Origin: an uncultured Bacteroidales bacterium
Lineage (GTDB): Bacteria > Bacteroidota > Bacteroidia > Bacteroidales > UBA932
Assembly (NCBI GenBank): GCA_900322025.1
Contig: ONYJ01000051.1
Location: 1 to 12,511, forward strand
Length of the DNA stretch: 12,511 bases
Direction of reading: 5' to 3'
Translations under genes and position numbers: made by a program
Notes under the pieces: generated by a model
What the model saw: the letters and a program-made list of their open reading frames with translations, nothing else
Databases searched by the model: none
Told to the model about the DNA's origin: nothing
Shown here: positions 1 to 7,227 of the stretch, one piece after another
How the letters are laid out: the number at the start of each line of letters is the position of its first letter
How positions within the stretch are numbered: the first letter of the stretch is position 1

Positions 1-25
1 GAACCTTAGTTGTAAAAACACGAAC

Positions 26-1276
26 ATGACTCAAACCAAGCATATAGAAATAATGGCTCCGGCGGGCAACTTCGAATGCCTTATGGCTGCCATACAGGGA
101 GGGGCCGACTCAGTATATTTTGGAGTGGGGAGCCTCAATATGAGAAGCCACTCGGCCAACAACTTTACCAACGAAGAGCTTGCAGAAGTTGTCCGCATCT
201 GCAAAGAGCATGGAGTAAAAACATACCTCACTCTCAACATTGTTGTATATCAGACTGAGTTGAACGAAGTTCAAAAAACTTTGCAGGCCGCTAAACAGGC
301 TGGTATTTCGGCAATTATAGCTTCAGATATGGCGGTTATCACCATGGCTCGCAGTATGGGTATAGAAATCCATATATCTACCCAGATGAATATCTCAAAC
401 TTTGAAGCAGCAAAATTCTATGCACAGTTTGCAGATGTAATAGTGCTGGCTCGTGAACTGACACTGCCTCAAATTGCCGATATAAGCCGCAGGATAAAAG
501 AAGAACAAATATGTGGACCAAGCGGCCAACTACTCCGTTTGGAGCTCTTTGTACACGGAGCTTTGTGTATGTCTATATCTGGAAAATGCTATCTCAGTTT
601 GCAAGAATACAATGCCTCTGCAAACCGTGGCAGTTGCTATCAGCTTTGTCGCAGGGGCTACAGGGTAACCGACCTCGAAACAGGGAGAGAACTGAATATC
701 GAAAACAAGTATATAATGAGTCCGAAAGACTTGTGTACCATAGAATTCATAGACAAAATCATAGAGGCAGGCATCAGCGTTTTTAAGATAGAAGGCAGGG
801 CTCGTAGTGCAGAGTATGTAAAGATTGTAACCGCTGCTTACCGCCAAGCCGCCGATTCCTGCACTATAAATGCCAACACAGACAATTATGCAGAGCTGAA
901 ACAACAGCTAAAAGACAAGCTTTCCGGAGTATTCAATCGCGGTTTTTGGGACGGCTACTACCTTGGAGCTAAATTGGGTGAATGGAGCGAGGTTTATGGC
1001 AACAAGGCTAATCGCAAGAAAGTTTATGCGGCAAAAGTTACCAACTACTTCTCCAAGCTCGGTGTTGCAGAAGTTTTAATAGAGGCAGGAGAGATAAATG
1101 TAGGAGAAGAAATCCTTATTATAGGTCCTTCTACCGGTTGTATAGAACATACTGTTACAGAAATAAGAGTAGATCTAAAACCGGTAAACAAAGCCACTAA
1201 AGGCGATCTTTGCTCTATACCAATAACTGAAAAACTCCGCCGCTCAGACAAAATCTACATTTGGCAAAAGGCCTGA
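26..1276 (+). CDS. U32 family peptidase-like protein (TrhP/YegQ-type, probable RNA hydroxylation factor)
   Basis: This 416-residue protein matches the U32 family along its whole length. The N-terminus carries the MAPAGNFE and GGADSVYFG motifs of the TIM-barrel-like domain. The family signature lies at about residues 173-191 (ELFVHGALC...GKCYLS). Four cysteines, C181, C188, C204 and C208, have the spacing known in U32 proteins to bind an iron-sulfur cluster. The motif IMSPKDLC and the stretch FKIEGRARSAEYV follow, then a small C-terminal beta domain (about 330-416). The family was named as collagenase-like peptidases, but E. coli members TrhP (tRNA wobble uridine) and RlhA (23S rRNA) are needed for RNA hydroxylation, so an RNA-modification role is the better inference. 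The exact RNA target cannot be told. The length fits the short subfamily (about 410-450 aa) rather than RlhA (about 650). The ATG at 26 puts the MAPAG motif at the expected depth; no Shine-Dalgarno sequence is visible. Its 3' end lies 2 bp from the convergent protease gene. Confidence 0.9.
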   Translation: MTQTKHIEIMAPAGNFECLMAAIQGGADSVYFGVGSLNMRSHSANNFTNEELAEVVRICKEHGVKTYLTLNIVVYQTELNEVQKTLQAAKQAGISAIIASDMAVITMARSMGIEIHISTQMNISNFEAAKFYAQFADVIVLARELTLPQIADISRRIKEEQICGPSGQLLRLELFVHGALCMSISGKCYLSLQEYNASANRGSCYQLCRRGYRVTDLETGRELNIENKYIMSPKDLCTIEFIDKIIEAGISVFKIEGRARSAEYVKIVTAAYRQAADSCTINANTDNYAELKQQLKDKLSGVFNRGFWDGYYLGAKLGEWSEVYGNKANRKKVYAAKVTNYFSKLGVAEVLIEAGEINVGEEILIIGPSTGCIEHTVTEIRVDLKPVNKATKGDLCSIPITEKLRRSDKIYIWQKA

Positions 1277-1278
1277 TA

Positions 1279-3048
1279 TTACTCCCAGGCACATAGGGCG
1301 CGCCATAATTGAATATCGTAATCCAGCAAATGCCGCACGCGAGGAGCGGTAAGTGAGTATTTCTGTATTATTTCCTCCTCTAAAAGCGGCTGTATTTCAT
1401 TGCGATAAAGATAGAGAACCTCTTGCTTAGACAGCTTTACCCTATCTGAAAGTTGCTGATAAACTTCTTTATCTTTTTCATATAAACCCTCGGTTTTCAC
1501 TCCCCGAACCATTTGATCAAATATAACCTCTGCTACCGTGCGATGATCAAAATTGCGAAGTGCCGCATAATCTACAAACTCTTTATATTGAGCATCTGTC
1601 ATTCGGAAAGAGGCGCTTTTCTCAATATCCGCCTGTGTAGCATTAAGGAGCGTTGTCTCAGAACGAACAAACTCTGCTACATTAGGATTTTTCTTATAAA
1701 ACTCTATTGCATACTCCTCCAGAATTCCACTCAACGATAAGGCCAATGCCGGACGGCTATAGGCATAGCCCGATACTTCAACATCGGGAGCAATACCTCC
1801 ACCATCATACACAGTGCGCCCTTTCTTTGTCTTGAAAGCCTGTTTAAGAGAGTCGGGAACGCTTCCAACGCTACCATCGGGATTACGATGACTATAATCC
1901 ATTATTTGAATACACCTCCCACTTGGAGTGTAGTATTTTGCAATGGTAAGCTTTAGCTTACCTCCGTAATTCACTGGTCTAAAACTTTGTACCAAACCTT
2001 TGCCAAATGTACGAGAGCCCATAACAGTAGCCCGATCCAAGTCTTGCAGAGCACCTGCCACTATCTCGGAAGAGGAGGCTGAAGATGAATTCGTAAGAAC
2101 AAGGAGAGGTATAAGAGTATCCACCGGATTTTTGTCTGTAACACAGGTAAAATTACTGTCTTCTCCCCTGCCTCGGGCACTAACTACCAACGTTCCTTTT
2201 GGCACAAACAGAGAAACTGTATTTGTGGCCTCGTCCATAAGGCCGCCGCTATTACCTCTAAGGTCCAATACTATGCGTTTTGCTCCTTGCTGTTTCAAGT
2301 CTATCAGCGCTTTGCGCACATCTTCTGAACCATTGAGAGTAAAACTACTGTACTTAATGTAACCTACAGGAACTTCTCCGGAATAGGCTATAGAGCTATC
2401 CCGCATAAGTTTGCTGCCTTGCGGAAATTTAAGAAGGCCGTAATATGGAACATCTGAAGTATGAACCCTGTCTCTTGTAATAAGCTTTTCTTCTGTTTTT
2501 CCGGTGCGCCCTTTCTTTACCGTAAATTTAACTTTGGTAGAAGGGTTGCCCCTCATTCGCTTACTACACTCTTCCACCGATAGTTGGCTTATATCTATAT
2601 CGTCTATCTTCATTATTATATCTCCCGGCTCCAGATTAAATTTTATTGCCGGTGAACCCTCGTATGTCTGCACTATCATAACCCCCAAAGAATCTTTGCG
2701 TATAGTGGCACCTATACCTCCATAAGATGCGGTAGTTATCATTTCTATAGCATCTTGCTCCTCTTCCGGCACATACTCTGTGTAAGGATCTACAGCCTCC
2801 AACATAGCATCTATGCCGCGATTTATAATTTTTGCAAAATTTACGGTATCTACATATTCCGTTGCCAATGTTCGAAGGATATTATATTGAATCTCAAGAC
2901 TTTGAGTAAGCTTAAAATTGCGGTTCTGGGCATTGGCTACAGATGGTTTGCCCAACATAGTCAAAGAAATGATCGCAACTACAATTGCGGCTGATAATAA
3001 CTTTGTGCTTAGAAACTTTGGAGAGGCAATATACTTTGTTCTGAACAT
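1279..3048 (-). CDS. S41 family C-terminal processing peptidase with PDZ domain, exported
   Basis: This is a serine protease of the tail-specific/C-terminal processing family (CtpA/Prc-like), expected to act in the periplasm or at the envelope. Residues are numbered from the ATG at 3048 (589 aa). A signal peptide covers about 1-40: a basic start, the hydrophobic run LLSAAIVVAIISLTML, then ANA before Q41. A helical N-terminal region follows, then a PDZ domain at about 109-185 (YGGIGA, LEPGDIIMKIDD) and the S41 catalytic core. The nucleophile should be S325 in SSASSSEIVAGALQD and the base K350 in RTFGKG. Their spacing of 25 residues equals that of S430 and K455 in E. coli Prc. DLRGNSGG at about 262-269 is the conserved core strand. 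A helical C-terminal region of about 140 residues completes the protein, as is usual in Bacteroidetes members. The frame can be extended to a TTG at 3075, but that TTG lies inside a TAnnTTTG promoter box (3073-3080), so ATG 3048 is preferred. The substrate is unknown. Confidence 0.93.
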   Translation of the reverse strand: MFRTKYIASPKFLSTKLLSAAIVVAIISLTMLGKPSVANAQNRNFKLTQSLEIQYNILRTLATEYVDTVNFAKIINRGIDAMLEAVDPYTEYVPEEEQDAIEMITTASYGGIGATIRKDSLGVMIVQTYEGSPAIKFNLEPGDIIMKIDDIDISQLSVEECSKRMRGNPSTKVKFTVKKGRTGKTEEKLITRDRVHTSDVPYYGLLKFPQGSKLMRDSSIAYSGEVPVGYIKYSSFTLNGSEDVRKALIDLKQQGAKRIVLDLRGNSGGLMDEATNTVSLFVPKGTLVVSARGRGEDSNFTCVTDKNPVDTLIPLLVLTNSSSASSSEIVAGALQDLDRATVMGSRTFGKGLVQSFRPVNYGGKLKLTIAKYYTPSGRCIQIMDYSHRNPDGSVGSVPDSLKQAFKTKKGRTVYDGGGIAPDVEVSGYAYSRPALALSLSGILEEYAIEFYKKNPNVAEFVRSETTLLNATQADIEKSASFRMTDAQYKEFVDYAALRNFDHRTVAEVIFDQMVRGVKTEGLYEKDKEVYQQLSDRVKLSKQEVLYLYRNEIQPLLEEEIIQKYSLTAPRVRHLLDYDIQLWRALCAWE

Positions 3049-3072
3049 AACTATTGAATAAAGGTTTATTCT

Positions 3073-3080
3073 CAAAAATA
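3073..3080 (-). promoter_or_regulatory. Bacteroidetes-type -7 promoter element for the S41 protease gene
   Basis: Read on the minus strand the box is TATTTTTG, an exact match to the Bacteroidetes sigma-ABfr -7 consensus TAnnTTTG. The transcription start would fall a few bases past 3073, at about 3066-3068. That leaves a leader of about 20 nt before the ATG at 3048. I see no good -33 TTTG element at the usual spacing. The assignment is inferred from the match and position; the motif is short and AT-rich, so chance is possible. Confidence 0.5.
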
Positions 3081-3093
3081 ATCAAACTTTTGC

Positions 3094-3101
3094 TAACTTT
3101 G
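3094..3101 (+). promoter_or_regulatory. Bacteroidetes-type -7 promoter element for the rdgB-recO-GH3-luxE-like operon
   Basis: The box is TAACTTTG, an exact TAnnTTTG match ending 19 bp before the ATG at 3121. A transcript starting about 5-9 bases downstream would exclude the in-frame TTG at 3103 as an initiation codon and leave a short leader, as is common in this phylum. A -33 element is not evident. It sits 13 bp from the opposing box of the protease gene, so the two promoters share about 30 bp. Confidence 0.55.
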
Positions 3102-3120
3102 ATTGTATAAAACTTATTTT

Positions 3121-3711
3121 ATGGAACTGATTTTTGCTACCGGCAATCCGAACAAACTAAGGGAAGCTTCGGATATACTGAGTAAAGATATCACACTAAT
3201 TATGCCAAAAAATCTTGGCTTCACCGGAGAGATTCCCGAAACAGGAGATACCATAGATGCAAATTCTGAAATGAAGTGTAGGTTTGTCTTTAATCTGTTT
3301 AACAAGAGTTGTTTTGCGGATGACACTGCACTTGAGGTTGCTGCCTTGGGCGGCGCTCCCGGGGTGTATTCCGCAAGATATGCCGGCAATGAGCATAACG
3401 ATGCCGCCAACCGTGCAAAGCTCTTGAATGAGCTTGCAAGGGTAAATAAAAACAACGAGAATACCCGTAGCGCAAGGTTTCGTACTGTTGTAACTCTCAT
3501 ACACAAAGGCTCTTTATATACATTTGAAGGCTGTATGAACGGCACCATCGCCGAAAAGGAAAGCGGAGATAAGGGCTTTGGATACGATTCTATTTTTATT
3601 CCCGACGGATTCTCCTGCACTGTTGCAGAAATGACTGATATCCAGAAAAATGCAATCTCACATAGAGGAATAGCTATGCGTAAGTTGGCAAACTTTTTGG
3701 CCAGTCTTTAA
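3121..3711 (+). CDS. rdgB: Non-canonical purine NTP pyrophosphatase (RdgB/HAM1 family)
   Basis: This 196-aa cytoplasmic enzyme hydrolyses dITP, ITP and XTP to the monophosphates and pyrophosphate, keeping deaminated purines out of DNA and RNA. The family motifs are present in order. FATGNPNKLREA at residues 5-16 binds the triphosphate. FADDTALEV at 65-73 holds the catalytic acid (D68, matching D69 of E. coli RdgB). GGAPGVYSARYAG at 77-89, GYDSIFIPDG near the middle of the C-terminal half, and ISHRGIAM near the end bind the base. The length is normal for the family. The ATG at 3121 is chosen because MELIFATGN gives the usual N-terminus; the upstream in-frame TTG at 3103 lies next to the promoter box. 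One small oddity is ALEV where GLEV is the usual form after DDT/DDS. recO follows after 26 bp, so the two genes probably share a transcript. Confidence 0.95.
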   Translation: MELIFATGNPNKLREASDILSKDITLIMPKNLGFTGEIPETGDTIDANSEMKCRFVFNLFNKSCFADDTALEVAALGGAPGVYSARYAGNEHNDAANRAKLLNELARVNKNNENTRSARFRTVVTLIHKGSLYTFEGCMNGTIAEKESGDKGFGYDSIFIPDGFSCTVAEMTDIQKNAISHRGIAMRKLANFLASL

Positions 3712-3737
3712 CTTTCAGATTCTGCAGTATTGATTCT

Positions 3738-4457
3738 ATGCTTTCCAAGAGCCGCATAATAGTTTTACACACCATTAAACATTCCGATTCCGGAATGGTT
3801 GTGCAGTGTTATTCAGAAACGAGAGGCAGGATTGCATGCTATTTTTTTGCAAAGGGCAAGCAGCTGAGAAGCACCATGATGTTTCCGCTCAGCATACTGG
3901 ATGTGGTATTGTTTTCACGCCACCAAGAGGGTTCTTCTATGCCTGTTATTAAAGAAGCTGTACAAATATCTCAGTTCTATAACCTGAAGACCGATATTCG
4001 CAAAGGGGCTATCTCACTCTTTATGTGTGAGCTGCTACTTAAAACCGTAAGAGAAAGTTCACCGGATGCTTCTATGTTTGCGTTTTTATCTAACTCTATC
4101 TTGCTTCTGGATACCATAGAAGACGGAGTGGAGAATTTTCATCTGCACTTTGCTGTTAATTTGTGTAAAATACTGGGTTATATGCCAGAAGACAACTATT
4201 CAGAAGCCACTCCTCACTTTAATGTCGGAAGAGGAACTTTTTCCGGAGACTACACAGATACTCTGTGCTTTCTGCCCGAAGACTCTCGGCTTTTGCATCA
4301 AATACTTTCAACCCCCCTTACTGCGTTGGAAAATATAAAATGCAATGGAGAGAGCAGAAACAGATTCCTCGGAAGAATAATAGACTACCTCTCCTTCCAT
4401 ACTTCTTTGCGTACGGAACTCAAATCTCTTCCGATTCTGCGAGAGCTATTCTTTTAG
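3738..4457 (+). CDS. recO: DNA repair protein RecO (Bacteroidetes type)
   Basis: RecO works in the RecFOR pathway, helping RecA load on SSB-coated single-stranded DNA at gaps. The 239-aa protein begins with the RecO OB-fold (about 1-80: IVLHTIKHSDSGMVVQCYSE, then GRIACYFFAKG and PLSILDVVLF). A helical domain follows, with DIRKGAISLFMCELLLKTVRE at about 85-106 and FHLHFAVNLCKILGYMPE at about 133-150. It ends in the group-typical SLPILRELF. It has no zinc-finger cysteine cluster, which agrees with my recollection of RecO from this phylum. The spacing of 26 bp from rdgB and 35 bp to the GH3 gene suggests one operon, and a shared genome-maintenance theme with rdgB is reasonable. Sequence conservation is moderate, as is normal for RecO, but the motif order is convincing. 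Confidence 0.9.
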   Translation: MLSKSRIIVLHTIKHSDSGMVVQCYSETRGRIACYFFAKGKQLRSTMMFPLSILDVVLFSRHQEGSSMPVIKEAVQISQFYNLKTDIRKGAISLFMCELLLKTVRESSPDASMFAFLSNSILLLDTIEDGVENFHLHFAVNLCKILGYMPEDNYSEATPHFNVGRGTFSGDYTDTLCFLPEDSRLLHQILSTPLTALENIKCNGESRNRFLGRIIDYLSFHTSLRTELKSLPILRELFF

Positions 4458-4492
4458 ATATAATCCAAATTTTTCATACCTTGGGAACTGAT

Positions 4493-6130
4493 ATGAAGAA
4501 TATAGTTGCACGCACCATCAACAAGGCTGTTCTTGCCTGGGGCAGAGGCTATCTGAAAGATATTGAAAAAAGCCGTACAAACGCCCCCGAAATGCAGCAG
4601 CGTATATTCCATCGCCTTATTGAATGCGGAAAACAAACTGCATTTGGCAAAGAACACGATTTTAATAACATACATTCCCTGAGTGATTTTCAGAGCCGTG
4701 TCGGAATTTCAAAGTATGATGATATTGCCCCATACATAACCCGTATCAGACAAGGAGAAGATTATGTGCTTTGGAATCAGAAAGTGAAATGGTTTGCCAA
4801 GAGCAGCGGCACTTCTTCAGACAAGAGCAAATTCATTCCAATTACTCAGGATTCGCTGCACGAAACTCACTTCAAGGGAATGAAAATGATGCTGATGAAT
4901 TATGCTGCCCTGAATCCCGATACTCGCATATTTTCCACCTGCGCCCTAACTCTTGGTGGGAGCGTAACACCCACTGTAACAGAACATTCTTCGAGATTAT
5001 CCAATATATTTGAAGGCGACCTTTCGGCCGTTATGCTCGCCAATTCGCCTCCTGCTGTTGAGTTGCTGCGCACCCCTTCAAAAAAAACTTCCCTTATTGC
5101 AGACTTTGCTACTAAAGTAGAGCTTATATGCAAAGAAAGCACGCGCAAAAACGTGAGCAACTTCTCCGGAGTGCCAAGCTGGAATCTTGTACTCATGAAC
5201 AAGATTTTGGAATATACCGGAAAAAACAACATAATGGAAGTATGGCCAAAAATGGAGCTGTTCATGCACGGGGGAATTAGTTTTGAGCCGTATAGAGAGA
5301 TTTATCGCAAGCTCTTTCCGTCTGCCAACATGCACTATTTAGAAAACTACAATGCTTCGGAAGGCTATTTCGCCTTTCAGGATTCTCTTGAAGGTGGGGA
5401 TGGAATGTTAATTACGGCAAACAACGGTATATTCTATGAATTTATTCCGTTTTCAAAACTGAACGATGCTCTGCAAGGCGATAATTCTTGCGTAGTTCCG
5501 CTGGAGGATGTGAAAACCGACATAGACTATGCCATTGTAATTTCTACCGTAGGCGGGCTATGGAGATATATGCCGGAAGATCTCGTAAGATTCACTTCTA
5601 CAGCACCATATAAGCTATTAGTTGTGGGCAGAACAAAAATGTTCATCAACGCTTTTGGAGAAGAACTCATGATAAATAATGCCGAAAAAGCACTGGCTGC
5701 CGCTGCTTCAAAAGCAAAGCTCAACATTACAGATTTTACTGTAGCTCCGTGCTTTATGGGCATCGGAGATAAAAAATCTGAACAAGACGGAGCTCTTACA
5801 AGGGGCTATCATTTATGGGCCATAGAATTCGATAATCCTCTTTATAATCCATACAGCAGTCTTTTTAGCCAACGCGCAGTAGAAGAATTTGCCGAAATTC
5901 TGGATATGGAAATTCAGAAGGTAAATTCAGACTATGAGGCCAAACGCTCCCCAAACTCCACTATGCAGAGACTGAAAATAGAACCGCTTGCCCCGGGAAC
6001 TTTTTACAAGTGGATGGCTTCCAGAGGAAAAACCGGAGGACAAAATAAAGTACCGCGCCTTTGGAAAGATCTCGAATACATAGACCAGCTGACAAACATA
6101 AACAGACTATCTAAAGAGAAAGCACAATAA
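4493..6130 (+). CDS. GH3 superfamily acyl-adenylating enzyme (GH3 auxin-responsive promoter family)
   Basis: The protein (545 aa from the ATG at 4493) belongs to the GH3 branch of the ANL adenylate-forming enzymes. In plants these activate carboxylic acids with ATP and join them to amino acids; the bacterial substrates are unknown. ATP motif 1 is at residues 100-116 (WFAKSSGTSSDKSKFIP). Motif 2 is ENYNASEGYF around Y286-E290. Motif 3 is WRYMPEDLVRF at 357-367, with D363 as the probable ribose-binding Asp. The C-terminal lobe begins with VVGRTKMFINAFGEEL at 377-392, and MASRGKTGGQNKVPRL stands near the end. The E362 next to D363 replaces the Gly I would expect (GD). The frame is open back to 4265, but that part overlaps recO out of frame and has no GH3 similarity, so ATG 4493 is chosen. 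The LuxE-like gene starts 2 bp after the stop, indicating coupled expression and probably a joint function. Confidence 0.9.
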   Translation: MKNIVARTINKAVLAWGRGYLKDIEKSRTNAPEMQQRIFHRLIECGKQTAFGKEHDFNNIHSLSDFQSRVGISKYDDIAPYITRIRQGEDYVLWNQKVKWFAKSSGTSSDKSKFIPITQDSLHETHFKGMKMMLMNYAALNPDTRIFSTCALTLGGSVTPTVTEHSSRLSNIFEGDLSAVMLANSPPAVELLRTPSKKTSLIADFATKVELICKESTRKNVSNFSGVPSWNLVLMNKILEYTGKNNIMEVWPKMELFMHGGISFEPYREIYRKLFPSANMHYLENYNASEGYFAFQDSLEGGDGMLITANNGIFYEFIPFSKLNDALQGDNSCVVPLEDVKTDIDYAIVISTVGGLWRYMPEDLVRFTSTAPYKLLVVGRTKMFINAFGEELMINNAEKALAAAASKAKLNITDFTVAPCFMGIGDKKSEQDGALTRGYHLWAIEFDNPLYNPYSSLFSQRAVEEFAEILDMEIQKVNSDYEAKRSPNSTMQRLKIEPLAPGTFYKWMASRGKTGGQNKVPRLWKDLEYIDQLTNINRLSKEKAQ

Positions 6131-6132
6131 AT

Positions 6133-7227
6133 ATGACGGATATCGGGCAATATACAGACAGAGTTTTTTCGCTGGGTACTCTTCGGAATATCAGCATGCC
6201 TGACTTCTGCTCTTTAGCCTTGCAGGCATACGAACTACAGAAAAAAAATTGCAAGATATATTACGAATATCTAAGACTTATTGGCAAGGCAGACTTTCAG
6301 CCAGCGTCTGTAGAAGAGATTCCGTTTCTCCCTATCCGCCTGTTCAAGAGTTGCGATATACTAACAGAACTTTCTGCTTGCCCAAATAAAAATCCTATAG
6401 TATTTTTTTCCAGCGCAACTACAGGAATGAAGCCTTCTCATCATATTGTTTCGGATATAAAGCTATATGAAAGAAGTTTCAAAGAGGGCTTCAAAAAATT
6501 TTATGGAGAAAGCGGCTCCTATAACCTACTGGCTCTGCTGCCCTCTTACATGGAAAGGGAAGGTTCGTCTCTAATCTACATGGCAGAGAAACTTATAGCA
6601 GACACAAAAGAAAACGGAGCTGATGGAGGCTTCTTTTTATACAATCATAACGAGTTGCTCAGCACGCTGAAAAAACTTGCCAAAACCAGTAAACACAAGA
6701 CCATTCTGCTTGGCGTCAGCTTTGCTCTGCTCGACTTTGCTACATACGTAACACAGGAGATTCCGGATGCTTCTGAAAGAAAAGCTGTTTTCTGCAATAC
6801 TATTATAATGGAAACAGGCGGCATGAAAAAACGCCGAGAAGAACTATCGAGAGAACATCTTCACAAAATGCTCGAGCATGGTTTCTGCTGTAAAGAAATA
6901 CATTCCGAGTACGGTATGTGCGAGCTACTCTCTCAGGCTTATTCTACTAATATAGAAGGTGTCTTCTCTACTCCCCCGTGGATGAAAGTTCTTGTGAGAG
7001 ATCTTCAAGATCCGTTTAAGGTTTATGCCGATGGAGAATCTTGCCGCCTATCCGGCGGGCTTAACATAATAGACCTGTGCAATATCTACTCGTGCTGTTT
7101 TATAGAAACTGAAGACCGAGGAAGACTTCTGACAAATACCTATGGTACGCAAAGTCTCCATCGGCCTTTTACTGTTGACGGGCGTATAGCCAACGCCGAA
7201 CTAAGAGGGTGTAATATGCTTATATAA
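6133..7227 (+). CDS. LuxE-like acyl-protein synthetase/acyltransferase family protein
   Basis: This 364-aa protein resembles the acyl-protein synthetase family (LuxE domain, related to PaaK-type ligases). LuxE activates a fatty acid with ATP and holds it as a thioester on its own cysteine. Visible motifs are the nucleotide-binding FFSSATTGMKPSHH at residues 91-104, METGGMKKRREEL at 226-238, the SEYGMCELLSQAY segment at 258-270 (equivalent to YGxTE of ligases), GRLLTNTYGT, and DGR at 349-351. The tail is LRGCNMLI with C360 five residues from the end. In bioluminescence LuxE the acyl-accepting cysteine also lies near the C-terminus, so C360 is a candidate for it. No luxC or luxAB genes are near, so a role in light production is not implied. 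The start lies 2 bp after the GH3 stop without a Shine-Dalgarno sequence. The 3' end overlaps the convergent DUF2723 gene by 8 bp. The substrate and acceptor are unknown. Confidence 0.85.
   Translation: MTDIGQYTDRVFSLGTLRNISMPDFCSLALQAYELQKKNCKIYYEYLRLIGKADFQPASVEEIPFLPIRLFKSCDILTELSACPNKNPIVFFSSATTGMKPSHHIVSDIKLYERSFKEGFKKFYGESGSYNLLALLPSYMEREGSSLIYMAEKLIADTKENGADGGFFLYNHNELLSTLKKLAKTSKHKTILLGVSFALLDFATYVTQEIPDASERKAVFCNTIIMETGGMKKRREELSREHLHKMLEHGFCCKEIHSEYGMCELLSQAYSTNIEGVFSTPPWMKVLVRDLQDPFKVYADGESCRLSGGLNIIDLCNIYSCCFIETEDRGRLLTNTYGTQSLHRPFTVDGRIANAELRGCNMLI

Noticed and set aside
530..904. Minus-strand open frame of 124 codons inside the U32 gene
   Set aside because: It is a shadow of the strongly conserved U32 cysteine region on the plus strand.
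1297..1304. GGCGCGCC palindrome
   Set aside because: An isolated 8-bp palindrome within the protease coding sequence; nothing suggests a role.
3049..3075. Nine extra residues at the start of the S41 protease from a TTG
   Set aside because: The TTG is inside the promoter box TATTTTTG, and the ATG at 3048 gives a clean signal peptide.
3103..3120. Six extra residues at the start of RdgB from a TTG
   Set aside because: The codon lies directly behind the -7 box, upstream of the expected transcript start; MELIFATGN is the normal family N-terminus.
3114..3620. Minus-strand open frame of 168 codons opposite rdgB
   Set aside because: It is antisense to a clear RdgB coding sequence and shows no recognisable motif.
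4265..4492. N-terminal extension of the GH3 protein by 76 residues
   Set aside because: The region overlaps recO in another frame and reads as non-conserved sequence; the ATG at 4493 gives a family-like N-terminus.
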